The translations under genes and the position numbers were made by a program. DNA of 61,432 nt from Solibacteraceae bacterium (lineage in GTDB: Bacteria; Acidobacteriota; Terriglobia; Bryobacterales; Bryobacteraceae): positions 1 through 61,432 of the forward strand of contig JALSRK010000033.1 of the NCBI GenBank assembly GCA_026984795.1, read 5' to 3'. Position 1 is the stretch's first letter; each line of letters starts with the position of its first letter. Of this stretch, positions 12,374 through 20,313 are shown one piece after another. The notes beneath the pieces are model-generated. The model had not been told where the DNA came from. It ran no database searches and was given only the letters and a program-made list of their open reading frames with translations.

Positions 12374-12892
12374 ATGGACCAGGAACGCCTCGAGCGCCTC
12401 GCCCGTGGCCTCGACCGCGCCGTCAAGAAAGACGCCGAGCGCATCGAGCGCGAACAGCAGATCGTCCGCCGCCGCCGGGAAGCCGCCTTCGAGCTCTACG
12501 TCATCTGTTCGAACCTCGTCCGCAACCTCAACGCCATCTGCGCCGCCGCCCGGCTCGATCTGGCCCCGCCCGAGTTCTCCCCCGAATCCTTCCGCGACGC
12601 CGGCCCCAACCTTTTCCAGATCAGCGTCTCCGGCCGCATCCTCCAGATCGCCTTCGAAGCCACCGAGCCGGTAGCCGCCACCGAGAACTATCCCACTCCC
12701 TACACTCTGGAAGGCGCTGTGCGCTGGTTCAACCAGGACTCCCTCGAGACCCTCGGCATCCAGGAGCACCAGTTGTTCTGCTGTATCGAGGACGGCAAAC
12801 TCGTCTGGCGCTGGTTCGATCCCCAGACCCACCGCAGCGGTCTGGTGAACGAGGACTACTTCGCCGCGCGCCTCGAAGACTTACTCGATTGA
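12374..12892 (+). CDS. Conserved hypothetical protein, 172 aa
   Basis: The frame has coding character from the ATG at 12374. It begins with a charged, probably coiled-coil helix (MDQERLERLARGLDRAVKKD), continues with a helix rich in N and L, then a mixed alpha/beta region (NLFQISVSGRILQIAFEA) and an acidic C-terminus. There is no signal peptide or membrane segment, so it is probably cytoplasmic. A GATACT box ends only 8 bases before the start, implying a leaderless or near-leaderless transcript. It converges with the sulfatase gene with one base between the stops. I do not recognise a functional family. Confidence 0.75.
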   Translation: MDQERLERLARGLDRAVKKDAERIEREQQIVRRRREAAFELYVICSNLVRNLNAICAAARLDLAPPEFSPESFRDAGPNLFQISVSGRILQIAFEATEPVAATENYPTPYTLEGAVRWFNQDSLETLGIQEHQLFCCIEDGKLVWRWFDPQTHRSGLVNEDYFAARLEDLLD

Positions 12893-12893
12893 A

Positions 12894-14258
12894 TCAGCCC
12901 GGGAATCCCGCCAGCCGCGGCGCCCGCACCTCTTCTTCCCACGCCGCCAGCTTGTCCTTGAGTTCCGCCGCTACGCCCGGGAAGTCCCCCATCAGGTTCC
13001 GCTCTTCGCCTACGTCTTCGGCCAGGTCGAACAGGTACTCCGCCCCGTTGTCCCACAGGTACTTCATGTTGCCGTGCCGGACGGCCTTGCGCCGGTCCTT
13101 GGCCCGCTTGTAGCGCCAGAACACCGTCCGCCGGAAGGGATTCTCTTTCCCCTGCAGCACGCCCGTCAGGTCCACGCCGTCGAAGCGCGACGCCGGCGGC
13201 GAGGGCAGGCCTGCCGCGGAGAGAAACGTCGGCAGCAGGTCCATCGTCAGCGCCACCTGCTCGGTTTCCGAACCCGCCGGAATCCCCGGCCCCTGAATCA
13301 ACAGCGGCACGCGGATGCCGCCCTCCCACAGGTAGCTCTTGCCGCCGCGGAACGGGTCGTTCCGGCTCAGACGGTAGCCGCCGTTGTCGCTGGCGAAGAC
13401 GACGTAGGTCGCTTCTCCGGCGCTCACTTCCCGCACCTTCGCGAGGATCCGCCCCACCGCCTCGTCCATCGCCTCCACCATCCGGCAGTAAGTCGCCCGG
13501 TCGCCCTGGTTCCAGTTCTCTGCGGTGATCTTCTTCGCCGCATCCTCCGGACCCTGCACCGGCGTGTGCGGCGCCGTGAAGGGTACGTAGAGCAGGAACG
13601 GCTTGTCCTGCCGCCCCTCCAGCCACTCGACGGCGTGCCGGGCGATCAGCTCGGTCATGTAGCCCTCTTCTTCCACCTGTTCTCCGTTGTGGTAGAGCAC
13701 CGGCCAGCCGCCGAACTCCCGGTGCGTGAAGTAGTCGGCGTTTCCGCCCAGGATGCCGAAGAATTCGTCGAAGCCGTGGCGGTTGGGAGAGAATTTCTCC
13801 AGATACCCCAGGTGCCACTTGCCGAAGCAGGCCGTATCGTAGCCGTGCCGCTTGAAGATCCGCCCCATCGTCGGCGGGTCCGCCGGCAGGCCGAGTTCGT
13901 CGCGTTGCTGCAGCCAGATCGCCTCGTCGTAGCGGCCCACGTTGCCCACGCCGATGGCGCACTCGAGGCCGCCGAACCTTTGCTGGTAGCGGCCGCTCAG
14001 CAGCGCCGCCCGCGTCGGCGTGCATTGCGGCGCGTTCGCGTAGGCCTGGGTGAACCGGCAGCCCGCCTCGCCGATCGCCTCGATGTGGGGCGCCCGGATG
14101 TCCGACGCCCCGTAGGAGGGCAAATCGCCGTACCCCATGTCGTCGGCGAGGAAGACCACGAAGTTCGGCTTCCTCCCACCCGCCGGGTAAGAGCAGGCGG
14201 CCAGCCCCGCCGCCCCGGCCAGGAAGCCCCGTCGCGTGAACGTCCTGGTATCAGTCAT
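12894..14258 (-). CDS. Tat-exported sulfatase lipoprotein (arylsulfatase family)
   Basis: The 454-aa protein starts with a twin-arginine motif (TRRGFLAG) directly followed by a lipobox-like LAAC, so it is probably exported folded and lipid-anchored. The metal-binding VVFLADDMGYGDL and the sulfatase signature CTPTRAALLSGR are intact; the cysteine is the residue converted to formylglycine. The metal-site DNGGYR and the GGKSYLWEGGIRVPLL segment of arylsulfatase A-like enzymes are also present. It hydrolyses sulfate esters, probably on glycans. I begin at the ATG at 14258, preceded by AGAGGGG; longer frames upstream are antisense to the aldolase gene. It is divergent from that gene, with 34 bases between the starts. 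Confidence 0.93.
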   Translation of the reverse strand: MTDTRTFTRRGFLAGAAGLAACSYPAGGRKPNFVVFLADDMGYGDLPSYGASDIRAPHIEAIGEAGCRFTQAYANAPQCTPTRAALLSGRYQQRFGGLECAIGVGNVGRYDEAIWLQQRDELGLPADPPTMGRIFKRHGYDTACFGKWHLGYLEKFSPNRHGFDEFFGILGGNADYFTHREFGGWPVLYHNGEQVEEEGYMTELIARHAVEWLEGRQDKPFLLYVPFTAPHTPVQGPEDAAKKITAENWNQGDRATYCRMVEAMDEAVGRILAKVREVSAGEATYVVFASDNGGYRLSRNDPFRGGKSYLWEGGIRVPLLIQGPGIPAGSETEQVALTMDLLPTFLSAAGLPSPPASRFDGVDLTGVLQGKENPFRRTVFWRYKRAKDRRKAVRHGNMKYLWDNGAEYLFDLAEDVGEERNLMGDFPGVAAELKDKLAAWEEEVRAPRLAGFPG

Positions 14259-14267
14259 CCCCTCTGT

Positions 14268-14273
14268 TATACT
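14268..14273 (+). promoter_or_regulatory. -10 box of the HpcH/HpaI aldolase gene
   Basis: TATACT lies 19 bases before the ATG at 14293, with GGGAG between as ribosome-binding site. The whole divergent gap to the sulfatase start is only 34 bases, so the two promoters must overlap the neighbouring coding regions. Confidence 0.5.
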
Positions 14274-14292
14274 GCGGCGCGGGAGCAGACTC

Positions 14293-15084
14293 ATGAACGA
14301 CTCGCCGCGTCCCCGCCTCGCCCGCAGGTGGCTGTCCGGGAAATACGAGCAGCAGGGCTTCGTCCTCGGCGCCTTCCTCGAAATTCCCTCGCCCCAACTC
14401 GTCGAGCTGATCGGCCTGGCCGGTTTCGACTTCGTCGTCATCGACCGCGAGCACGGCACGATCGATCTCGAGACCTGCGAGAATCTCATCCGCGCCGCCG
14501 CGGCCGTCGGCCTCTCTCCTATGGTCCGCGTCGCCCAGTGCGACCCGGTCCTCGTCCGCCAGCCCCTCGATATGGGCGCCGCCGGCGTCCACGTTCCCCA
14601 GATCGCCTCCGCCGAAGCCGCCGCGCTGGCCGTCCGCTCAGCCAGGTTCCACCCCTACGGTGACCGCGGCTTGCAGCCCTTCGTCCGCGCCGCTTCCTAC
14701 CGGGCCTATCCCACCGCCGAGTTCCTCGAGGAGACCAACCGCGAAACCGCCGTCGTGCTCCATATCGAGGGCGCCGAGGGCGTCGCCGCCTTCCCGGAGA
14801 TCGCCGCCGTCGAGGGCGTCGATGTCGCCTTCATCGGGCCTTACGATCTCTCCCACTCGCTCGGCATCCCCGGCATGGTCCAGAGCCCGCTGGTCAGGCA
14901 AAAAATGATGGAGATCCTCGAGACGGCCCGCCGCCGCGGCCTCGCCGTCGGCACCTTCTGCGACGACGTCCGCACCGCTTTGGAGTGGAAAAAACTGGGA
15001 GTCACGTACCTGACGGTCAGCGTCGATGCGGCGATCTTCCTCAACGCCGCCCGGCGCATCGCCGATCAGGTGAAGCAAGCTTGA
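14293..15084 (+). CDS. HpcH/HpaI-type class II aldolase
   Basis: A 263-aa TIM-barrel protein of the 2-keto-3-deoxy-sugar-acid/HpaI aldolase family. Seen features are FVVIDREHGTID near the N-terminus, the MGAAGVHVPQI strand, LHIEGAEGV with the metal-binding glutamate, and VDVAFIGPYDLSHSLG containing the conserved G-P-x-D-L-S. The ATG at 14293 has GGGAG upstream; the frame continues further left only as an antisense overlap. These enzymes reversibly cleave 2-keto-3-deoxy acids to pyruvate and an aldehyde in the cytoplasm. The exact substrate is not predictable. Confidence 0.9.
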   Translation: MNDSPRPRLARRWLSGKYEQQGFVLGAFLEIPSPQLVELIGLAGFDFVVIDREHGTIDLETCENLIRAAAAVGLSPMVRVAQCDPVLVRQPLDMGAAGVHVPQIASAEAAALAVRSARFHPYGDRGLQPFVRAASYRAYPTAEFLEETNRETAVVLHIEGAEGVAAFPEIAAVEGVDVAFIGPYDLSHSLGIPGMVQSPLVRQKMMEILETARRRGLAVGTFCDDVRTALEWKKLGVTYLTVSVDAAIFLNAARRIADQVKQA

Positions 15085-15116
15085 CGCCGGAAGCGGGCTC
15101 TAGGAAACCTCTCCCG

Positions 15117-15878
15117 CTACATCTCTTTAGTCAGATCCTGGAAGCTCTCCACCCGCTCGAAGCCTTCGGGCGGCTCGAAGGCGCTCGCCGGCACGTCCTT
15201 CTGCTCGATCGAAACCACCGTCTTGAAGCGGATCTTCACGCTGCCCTGGCCGCCGCCGCGGGTGGTCATGTGCATGCTGACGCTCGAGGGCTCTTTCATT
15301 ACCCAGGCGCCTTCCATCACTTCTTCATACGCCTTCGTCTGGCTCACGTCGCCGCCGCCCATCATCGCCATCATGGGCGACTTCATGCAGGCGCCTACCT
15401 CCGAAGCCACGCCCTCGGCCCGTTTCGCTTCCGCCAGCAGCCCGGCCAGTTTCGGATCTTTGGAAACCCAGAGCTCCGAAGCCGGCTTGCCGCCCATCAG
15501 GAAGCGGTAGCCCTGGGCCTGGTAGCCGGCGATCTCGGCCGTACCGATCTCCTCGCGCGTCACCTGCGGCATCGCGGCCATAGCCATCTTCTGCTTCATC
15601 GCCGGCGGCATGGCCGCTTGCATCTCCTCCATCATCTGCTTCATCGTCGAGCAGATCTCCTCGGCGGTCCCGCGCCAGTATTTCTTCGCCTTCCGGTCGA
15701 GCAGGATCAGGGCGTCGCCGGTGACGATCATCTCCTCGCTCGCCAGCTTGCCGTCCTGGACAAGCACCTGGGAGGTCTTGTTCGATCCCTCTTCCTGATA
15801 GGTGACCACCCAGCCGCCCCAGGCGGCCGGCGCCACGCCGAACAGCGCCATCACGGCGGCAATGCACGGAATTCGCAT
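15117..15878 (-). CDS. Exported DUF4412-like protein, methionine-rich
   Basis: A 253-aa protein with a clear signal peptide (MRIPCIAAVMALFGVAPAAWG) and a GGAGGAATT ribosome-binding site touching the ATG. After an initial beta-strand region the middle is rich in methionine (MKQMMEEMQAAM; CMKSPMMAMMGGG), and the pattern TAEIAGYQAQGYRF is seen in DUF4412/LolA-like periplasmic proteins. Methionine clusters can bind copper or act as oxidant sinks, but there is no direct evidence here. Function unknown; likely periplasmic. It is convergent with the aldolase gene. Confidence 0.75.
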   Translation of the reverse strand: MRIPCIAAVMALFGVAPAAWGGWVVTYQEEGSNKTSQVLVQDGKLASEEMIVTGDALILLDRKAKKYWRGTAEEICSTMKQMMEEMQAAMPPAMKQKMAMAAMPQVTREEIGTAEIAGYQAQGYRFLMGGKPASELWVSKDPKLAGLLAEAKRAEGVASEVGACMKSPMMAMMGGGDVSQTKAYEEVMEGAWVMKEPSSVSMHMTTRGGGQGSVKIRFKTVVSIEQKDVPASAFEPPEGFERVESFQDLTKEM

Positions 15879-16158
15879 AATTCCTCCTGTTCCGGGGGCT
15901 GCCTCCTCTCGCCCGCCGGCCCCGGCTACGGCCGCCGGACGCCCCCCGCGCAGTATAGGGCACCCCCGGGGCAGGAATCAAGAGATTCGGACCCAGGAAT
16001 TCCCACGCAAAACGGCAACCACGCGTGTTCCCTGTCTGCAGCCCATCGGCCCCCTCATTCTCTGGGTCCAGGACCTAACTGCCGCTGAACCCTCCCTCCG
16101 GGCAGATGCCACCCGGCGGTGAGTTCTCACGGCCGCCGCGTTGGTCCGCCAGCCGGCC

Positions 16159-16240
16159 TCACTCGCCGAACACCACCGCCCCGATCGTCGCCGGGGCGCT
16201 GCCCTCCAGGCGGTTGTTCACGAAGACGTAGGCGGGCTCC
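16159..16240 (-). pseudogene. Duplicated 3' end of the DUF72 gene (fragment)
   Basis: The minus strand encodes NNVFVYAPE-reversed order residues equivalent to the last ~25 codons of the DUF72 protein at 20586-21554, including the stop codon at 16159-16161. The two stretches are about 90% identical in DNA and in the same orientation, so they are direct repeats flanking 16241-20585. Coding similarity stops at the shared GGCTCC, where the sequence switches to the 3' end of the secreted paralogue family. Confidence 0.8.
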
Positions 16241-16241
16241 C

Positions 16242-16309
16242 TCGTGCCCGTCCTCTTCACCAAGCTCGACCGCCTCACCGACGCGTGTTCCCAGCCGCGG
16301 CAACGCTGA
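16242..16309 (+). pseudogene. 3'-end remnant of a third copy of the secreted paralogue family
   Basis: This stretch encodes LVPVLFTKLDRLTDACSQP and a stop, matching the last 22 residues of the proteins at 16827 and 18697 (LLVLFAKLDRLTNPRSQP). Nothing upstream of it resembles the rest of the gene. It is joined directly to the inverted DUF72 fragment, apparently across the short identity GGCTCC, so it records a deletion or recombination that removed an additional paralogue. Confidence 0.75.
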
Positions 16310-16509
16310 TTCGCGAGCGCAAACCATGGCGCTCGAATCTGCGCCTGTGCTTTTCGACAACCATTCCCTTCGGTCGTCCTCGGAGCGCCAGCCCGGCGCC
16401 CGGCGCTGAACGAAAGGGTTTGCTATGCACTGCGCCACGGGACCGGCGGAGCCCGACTGTACCTTCGGACGTCTTCTTTCCATTTCCGAGAGTTTTGCTC
16501 CACGAGGTA

Positions 16510-16539
16510 TTGACTTTATTCTTTTGGCCACTGTATTCT
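16510..16539 (+). promoter_or_regulatory. Sigma-70-type promoter of the peptide/paralogue cluster
   Basis: TTGACT (16510-16515) and TATTCT (16534-16539) are separated by 18 bases in an unusually AT-rich patch. They match the -35 consensus at 5 of 6 and the -10 at 4 of 6 positions. It is the best-formed two-box promoter noticed in the window. It points at the cysteine-rich peptide and the first paralogue. Confidence 0.6.
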
Positions 16540-16596
16540 CACTGCAGGAGAGGGACGCGATACGTTCCGATTGCGCGCGAAGGATCTTTTGGTAGG

Positions 16597-16758
16597 TTGA
16601 CCCTGCTGGGGCTGGGATACACTGGGTGGCAATTCGTCAAGCTGCCGCCTGCGGTGGAAGCTGAGGGATGCAACTGCCGGGAGAATGGCGACTGTGCCAG
16701 TCAGATCTGTTTCAAGTATGAATGCGGCGACTGGGGCCGGTGTGCCGTCTCTTGTTGA
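16597..16758 (+). CDS. Cysteine-rich micropeptide, 53 aa
   Basis: A TTG start at 16597 gives a peptide with a short hydrophobic N-terminal segment (LTLLGLGYTGWQF) and a cysteine-dense tail (CNCRENGDCASQICFKYECG and on to the final C), seven cysteines in 30 residues spaced C-x-C-x5-C-x4-C-x4-C-x5-C-x3-C. No ATG or GTG lies in frame between the promoter and this point. AAGGA lies 12 bases upstream. The pattern resembles the small disulfide-rich modules of secreted bacterial lipoproteins, but the family is not recognised. It is 68 bases upstream of the first paralogue and probably co-transcribed with it. An odd cysteine number means one could be free or used between chains. Confidence 0.55.
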   Translation: MTLLGLGYTGWQFVKLPPAVEAEGCNCRENGDCASQICFKYECGDWGRCAVSC

Positions 16759-16826
16759 CGCCGCGGCGAGTAGAGACACTGAACAGATCTGAGCTGGTGC
16801 GGACGAATCTCCGGACGGAGGCCGAC

Positions 16827-18485
16827 ATGCTCGCACCACCATCACGTTACTTGGCTTCACCCCCATTAGGGCAGATAATCCTCCCGGTGGTTCTTCTGTT
16901 TTCAGGTGCGTTTGCCCTCGGCGCCGGTCAACACGAGGGGAACGACGCCAGCGCGAAAACGAAGCCCGGGCGCCGCGTACAGACGTCCCCGGAAGTCCAG
17001 ACCGTCATCGACTTGGCCTACACCGTTCCCCCGGAATTCGGCGCCAATGCGCTGCTGCGGCTCGTCCGCGCCGGACTCATCCCCGGCAAAGAAAAGAAGC
17101 TCGAACTCTTGTACGACGCGTTCCAGATGGCGCTGCGAGCCCCCGAACCGGTGAAATACGCGTTCACCGGCGGCTTCCGTGGGGACTCGCGCCAGAGCGA
17201 GTTGTGGCTCGGGTACAGTTGCGACGTGGACCGTGAGTCGTTGCGGTGCCGGGCGGTTCAGCTCGTCCTGCGTTTGGACGCACAGCGTGCGAGGCAATGG
17301 TTCGAGGAAATCGGGCTGCCGAAGCCGCCGGAACACGACTGCCGCAGCACTCTCGTCTACGATCCGGAAATCTTCTACCAGACCCTCGGCCTCCTGCTGC
17401 GGGAAGGCTTCTCGGAGGAAGAGCGAAACAAGGCGGAGCACGTCGAATTCGCAGAAAGGTATCTGAAGACGCTGTCGTCGCCCGCCCAGGTCGTCCCCGC
17501 GGCTGGAATGCTGGCCACGCTGGATCTGCCCGGGGCGCAATTCCAGCGGCTCCTGCTGGCGTTTTCCGGGGCTGTGGAGGGAATGCCGCCCAACTCCCGG
17601 GCCTTCCGGGACGGACGGAGGCTCATCGACGCCATGCGCCCCTTGGCGGAGAGGTGCCGCTCGGCGGGAATCGCCTGTGACCGCCTAGTCGCCGCGGTCC
17701 GGGAACACATCCGGCGGAACATGAGCGCGGTGCGATGCGCCGACAGCGTGGAGCGGCAGGCGCGGGCCCCGAGTTTTCGCCCCAAATCGATCCAAAAGGC
17801 CATGTGGCCCGCGCTTGACCAAGAGTTCAACTCCTGGAACGCAAGGGAACCGCCCTACGTAAGGGAGGAGATCCCGCCGCTGTCGCCGGAAGAAGTAAGG
17901 CCGGAAAAGATCGGCCCCGCTCCCGACATCCGGAAGTACTGGTCTGGTCCCACGGCGTCCCGACTTCTCGAAGAGGTGAGGCGTTTACGGTTCAAGCGCC
18001 TCAATCCTCCACTCGGCGAAAGGCCTGAGCGCTACACTGCCGAAGAGCGGCAGCGGCACGAGTGGACTTCGAGGTTCCACGCGTTCCTCCGACGCCTGGA
18101 ATCCTGGGACGGCGAAGATGAACCTGATGAGGTGGACCACATCCTCCACAAACTCATGCTTTACGCCGGACTCGCCGAATTGGTCCCTCCCGGCGAACCG
18201 CGCGACCGGCTCCTGGCGAGCTACATCGCGCTTCTGAGAGACTTCTTGAACCGCCGGACGGACCTGCGCGCCGTCGCCCTTGCATCGGCGGAAAGCTTGC
18301 TCCAGCGTCTGGAGAGATCCCGCCTCACCGCCGCCGGCGAGCGCAAGGAGCAATACGAGGATGTGGACTGGGCGCTCAGGGCGCTGGAGCGCTCCGGCTC
18401 TCCCCTGCTCGTTCTCTTCGCCAAGCTCGACCGTCTCACCAACCCGCGCTCCCAGCCGAAAGAACGGGCGAACGGGGGTGCGTAA
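16827..18485 (+). CDS. Secreted protein of unknown family, paralogue 1 (552 aa)
   Basis: Starts at ATG 16827 with GGAGG 7 bases upstream and a signal-peptide-like segment (LGQIILPVVLLFSGAFALGAG). The mature part is predicted mostly helical and soluble. It shares the full domain with the gene at 18697: LAYTVPPEFGANALLRLV, DCRSTLVYDPEIFYQTL, IRRNMSAVRCADS, GPAPDIRKYWSG, EERQRHEW, and the end ALERSGSPLLVLFAKLDRL. I recognise no enzymatic motif or known family. Five or so conserved cysteines (for example SLRCR, DCRST, RCADS) suggest disulfides in an exported protein. It follows the cysteine-rich peptide and a strong promoter. Confidence 0.8.
   Translation: MLAPPSRYLASPPLGQIILPVVLLFSGAFALGAGQHEGNDASAKTKPGRRVQTSPEVQTVIDLAYTVPPEFGANALLRLVRAGLIPGKEKKLELLYDAFQMALRAPEPVKYAFTGGFRGDSRQSELWLGYSCDVDRESLRCRAVQLVLRLDAQRARQWFEEIGLPKPPEHDCRSTLVYDPEIFYQTLGLLLREGFSEEERNKAEHVEFAERYLKTLSSPAQVVPAAGMLATLDLPGAQFQRLLLAFSGAVEGMPPNSRAFRDGRRLIDAMRPLAERCRSAGIACDRLVAAVREHIRRNMSAVRCADSVERQARAPSFRPKSIQKAMWPALDQEFNSWNAREPPYVREEIPPLSPEEVRPEKIGPAPDIRKYWSGPTASRLLEEVRRLRFKRLNPPLGERPERYTAEERQRHEWTSRFHAFLRRLESWDGEDEPDEVDHILHKLMLYAGLAELVPPGEPRDRLLASYIALLRDFLNRRTDLRAVALASAESLLQRLERSRLTAAGERKEQYEDVDWALRALERSGSPLLVLFAKLDRLTNPRSQPKERANGGA
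18363..18458 (+). repeat. Near-identical 96-bp 3' block shared by the two paralogues (copy 1)
   Basis: Bases 18363-18458 match 20206-20301 at 94 of 96 positions by eye, whereas the rest of the two genes is clearly more diverged, including at third codon positions. Part of the block is also present, more diverged, in the remnant at 16242-16309. Confidence 0.75.
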
Positions 18486-18508
18486 GTCAATGTCAGGAGG
18501 GTCACGGC

Positions 18509-18697
18509 GTGTTGGTTCTGCGAAGCAACACCTCGCCTGCCGGCGCCACCGGTCCCGTGCGGCTCCGCTCCGGCATACACGGCATCACAGCAATCCGGCG
18601 CACCGCAATCGCCGGTCAAGGACGCTGCTTAGTCCGCCTCAGGTTTCGGGATCGGGCTGCCAAGCATGCGTCGCCACGAGAGTTGGTGAGGGACTGA
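18509..18697 (+). CDS. Possible small basic protein (62 aa) between the paralogues
   Basis: A GTG at 18509 is preceded by a perfect AGGAGG (18495-18500) at 8-base spacing. The frame ends in a TGA that overlaps the ATG of the next gene (TGATG at 18695-18699), a classic arrangement for coupled translation. The peptide (MLVLRSNTSPAGATGPVRLR...) is arginine-rich and has no recognisable domain, and its codon use is unremarkable. It may equally be non-coding debris, so confidence is low. Confidence 0.3.
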   Translation: MLVLRSNTSPAGATGPVRLRSGIHGITAIRRTAIAGQGRCLVRLRFRDRAAKHASPRELVRD

Positions 18698-20313
18698 TGA
18701 GACCCAGAAGGGATTGTCCGAGCGTTCGCCGGCTGCTTTTGGGTGCGCTGGCGGTCGGCGGGCTTCAGCTTGTTTCGGCTCAGGGTCATTTGCAGCAACC
18801 GGGTGATTCACCACCGCCTTTGAAACGAGAGGAAGTCTCCTCCGAAGTGGAGGCCGTCGTCCATCTGGCCTACACCGTCCCGCCGGAGTTCGGCGCTGAC
18901 GCGCTGCTGCGGCTCGTCAAAGCGGGACTCATCCCTGGCAGAGAAAAGAAGCTTGAGCTCCTCCGCGACGCCTTCCAGATGGCCCTCCTAGCCCCCGATC
19001 CAGCGAAGTATTCCTACCCCCGTGGTGCGCCTTTCGACACGCGGCAGGGATGGCGGTGGCGCCGTTTTAGGCTCGACGTGGACGGGGAATCTTTGCGGTG
19101 CCGAGTAGTCCGGCTGTTGCTGCCCATCGACAAGCGTCTGGCGCGGGAATGGTTCGAGGAGATGGGGCTGCCGAGGCCGCCGAAACACGACTGCCGCAGC
19201 ACCCTAGTCTATGATCCGGAGATCTTTTTCCAGACCCTACGCCGGCTCATGGACGAGGCGTTTTCCGAAGAAGAGCGAGTAAAGCAGGAACACGTCATCT
19301 TCGCAGAGCGATACCTGAAGGCGCTCACCTCGCCGCCCCAGGTGCTGGCGGCCGCGGGGCTGCTGGCGACGGCCGAGCTGGACCGGGACGGGTTCGCGCG
19401 GCTTCTCGGGGCCTTCTGCGGCTCGCTGGAGCGGATGCCCGCCGACTCCCGGGCCTTCCGCGACGGTTGGGGTTTGATGGAAGCGGTGCGTCCGCTGGCC
19501 GAAAAATGCCGGACGTGGGGCCTCAGTTGCGACCGGCTGGTGCGAAGCCTCCGGGGCTATATCGTCCGGAACATGACGGCGGTCCGTTGCGCCGACAGTT
19601 TCGAGCGGCGGGCCCGGGCGCCGCGGTATCCGAAGTCGATCGCCCGCCACCTCTGGCCGGCGGTGGACAAGAAGTTTAACGCCTGGAGCGCGCGTCGGCC
19701 GCCTTATGTGGCCGAAGAGATCCCGCCGTTGACCGAGGAGGAGACGAAACCGGAAGGGGTCGGCCCGGCGCCCGACAACCGAAAGTACTGGACCGGCGGC
19801 ACGGCCTCCCGGCTGCTCGACGATTACCGCAGGCTCCGTTTCAAACCCCGGGAGGCGGGAGAGAAGAAAGCGAAGCCCTATTCGGTCGAGGAGCGGCAGC
19901 GTCACGAATGGCGATCCCGATTCTTCGAATACCTTGAACAACTCGAGTCCTGGAAGGGAGACGACGAACCCGAAAGAGGGGATTACCTGCTACAGAAGCT
20001 GAACCTGTACTTGGCACTGGTCGAGATCGTTCCGCCGGGCGAAGCGCGTGACCGCCTCCTGGAGAGCTATCTCAGCTTCATCCAGAATCTGCTGCGGCGG
20101 CCGGGACTGCGAGGCGTGGGGATGTCCTACATCGACTTTCTCGTCGGCAAGCTCAGCGAATCGAAGCTCACTGCCGCGGGCGAGCGCGAGGAGTGGCATC
20201 AGGACGTGGACTGGGCGCTCAGGGCGCTGGAGCGCTCCGGCTCGCCCCTGCTCGTTCTCTTCGCCAAACTCGACCGTCTCACCAACCCGCGCTCCCAGCC
20301 GCGGAAGGAGTAA
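18697..20313 (+). CDS. Secreted protein of unknown family, paralogue 2 (538 aa)
   Basis: Starts at ATG 18697 (GAGGG 5 bases upstream) with a signal peptide (RRLLLGALAVGGLQLVSAQG). It is collinear with paralogue 1 over the whole mature length: LAYTVPPEFGADALLRLV, DCRSTLVYDPEIFFQTL, VRNMTAVRCADSFER, GPAPDNRKYWTGGTASRLL, EERQRHEW, ALERSGSPLLVLFAKLDRL. Paralogue 1's spacing of conserved cysteines is kept. Function unknown; probably periplasmic or surface. It is followed by 272 bases without a recognisable gene and then by the convergent DUF72 gene, whose 3' end is duplicated at the other side of this cluster. Confidence 0.8.
   Translation: MRPRRDCPSVRRLLLGALAVGGLQLVSAQGHLQQPGDSPPPLKREEVSSEVEAVVHLAYTVPPEFGADALLRLVKAGLIPGREKKLELLRDAFQMALLAPDPAKYSYPRGAPFDTRQGWRWRRFRLDVDGESLRCRVVRLLLPIDKRLAREWFEEMGLPRPPKHDCRSTLVYDPEIFFQTLRRLMDEAFSEEERVKQEHVIFAERYLKALTSPPQVLAAAGLLATAELDRDGFARLLGAFCGSLERMPADSRAFRDGWGLMEAVRPLAEKCRTWGLSCDRLVRSLRGYIVRNMTAVRCADSFERRARAPRYPKSIARHLWPAVDKKFNAWSARRPPYVAEEIPPLTEEETKPEGVGPAPDNRKYWTGGTASRLLDDYRRLRFKPREAGEKKAKPYSVEERQRHEWRSRFFEYLEQLESWKGDDEPERGDYLLQKLNLYLALVEIVPPGEARDRLLESYLSFIQNLLRRPGLRGVGMSYIDFLVGKLSESKLTAAGEREEWHQDVDWALRALERSGSPLLVLFAKLDRLTNPRSQPRKE
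20206..20301 (+). repeat. Near-identical 96-bp 3' block shared by the two paralogues (copy 2)
   Basis: Partner of 18363-18458; only two mismatches were seen across 96 bases. The block covers the codons for VDWALRALERSGSPLLVLFA and the following KLDRLTNPRSQP. Confidence 0.75.

Larger units (their letters stand above)
15879..16509. other. Intergenic region with gene debris
   Basis: No intact gene was found. The part at 16159-16309 holds two fused gene 3' ends (described separately). The remainder (15879-16158 and 16310-16509) shows no conserved reading frame, RNA or clear repeat. The sequence becomes markedly more AT-rich from about 16480 towards the promoter at 16510. Confidence 0.5.

Noticed and set aside
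18280-18696. Long N-terminal extension of paralogue 2 reaching back into paralogue 1
   Set aside because: The frame is open, but it overlaps the end of paralogue 1 and lacks a ribosome-binding site. ATG 18697 has a good site and a signal peptide.
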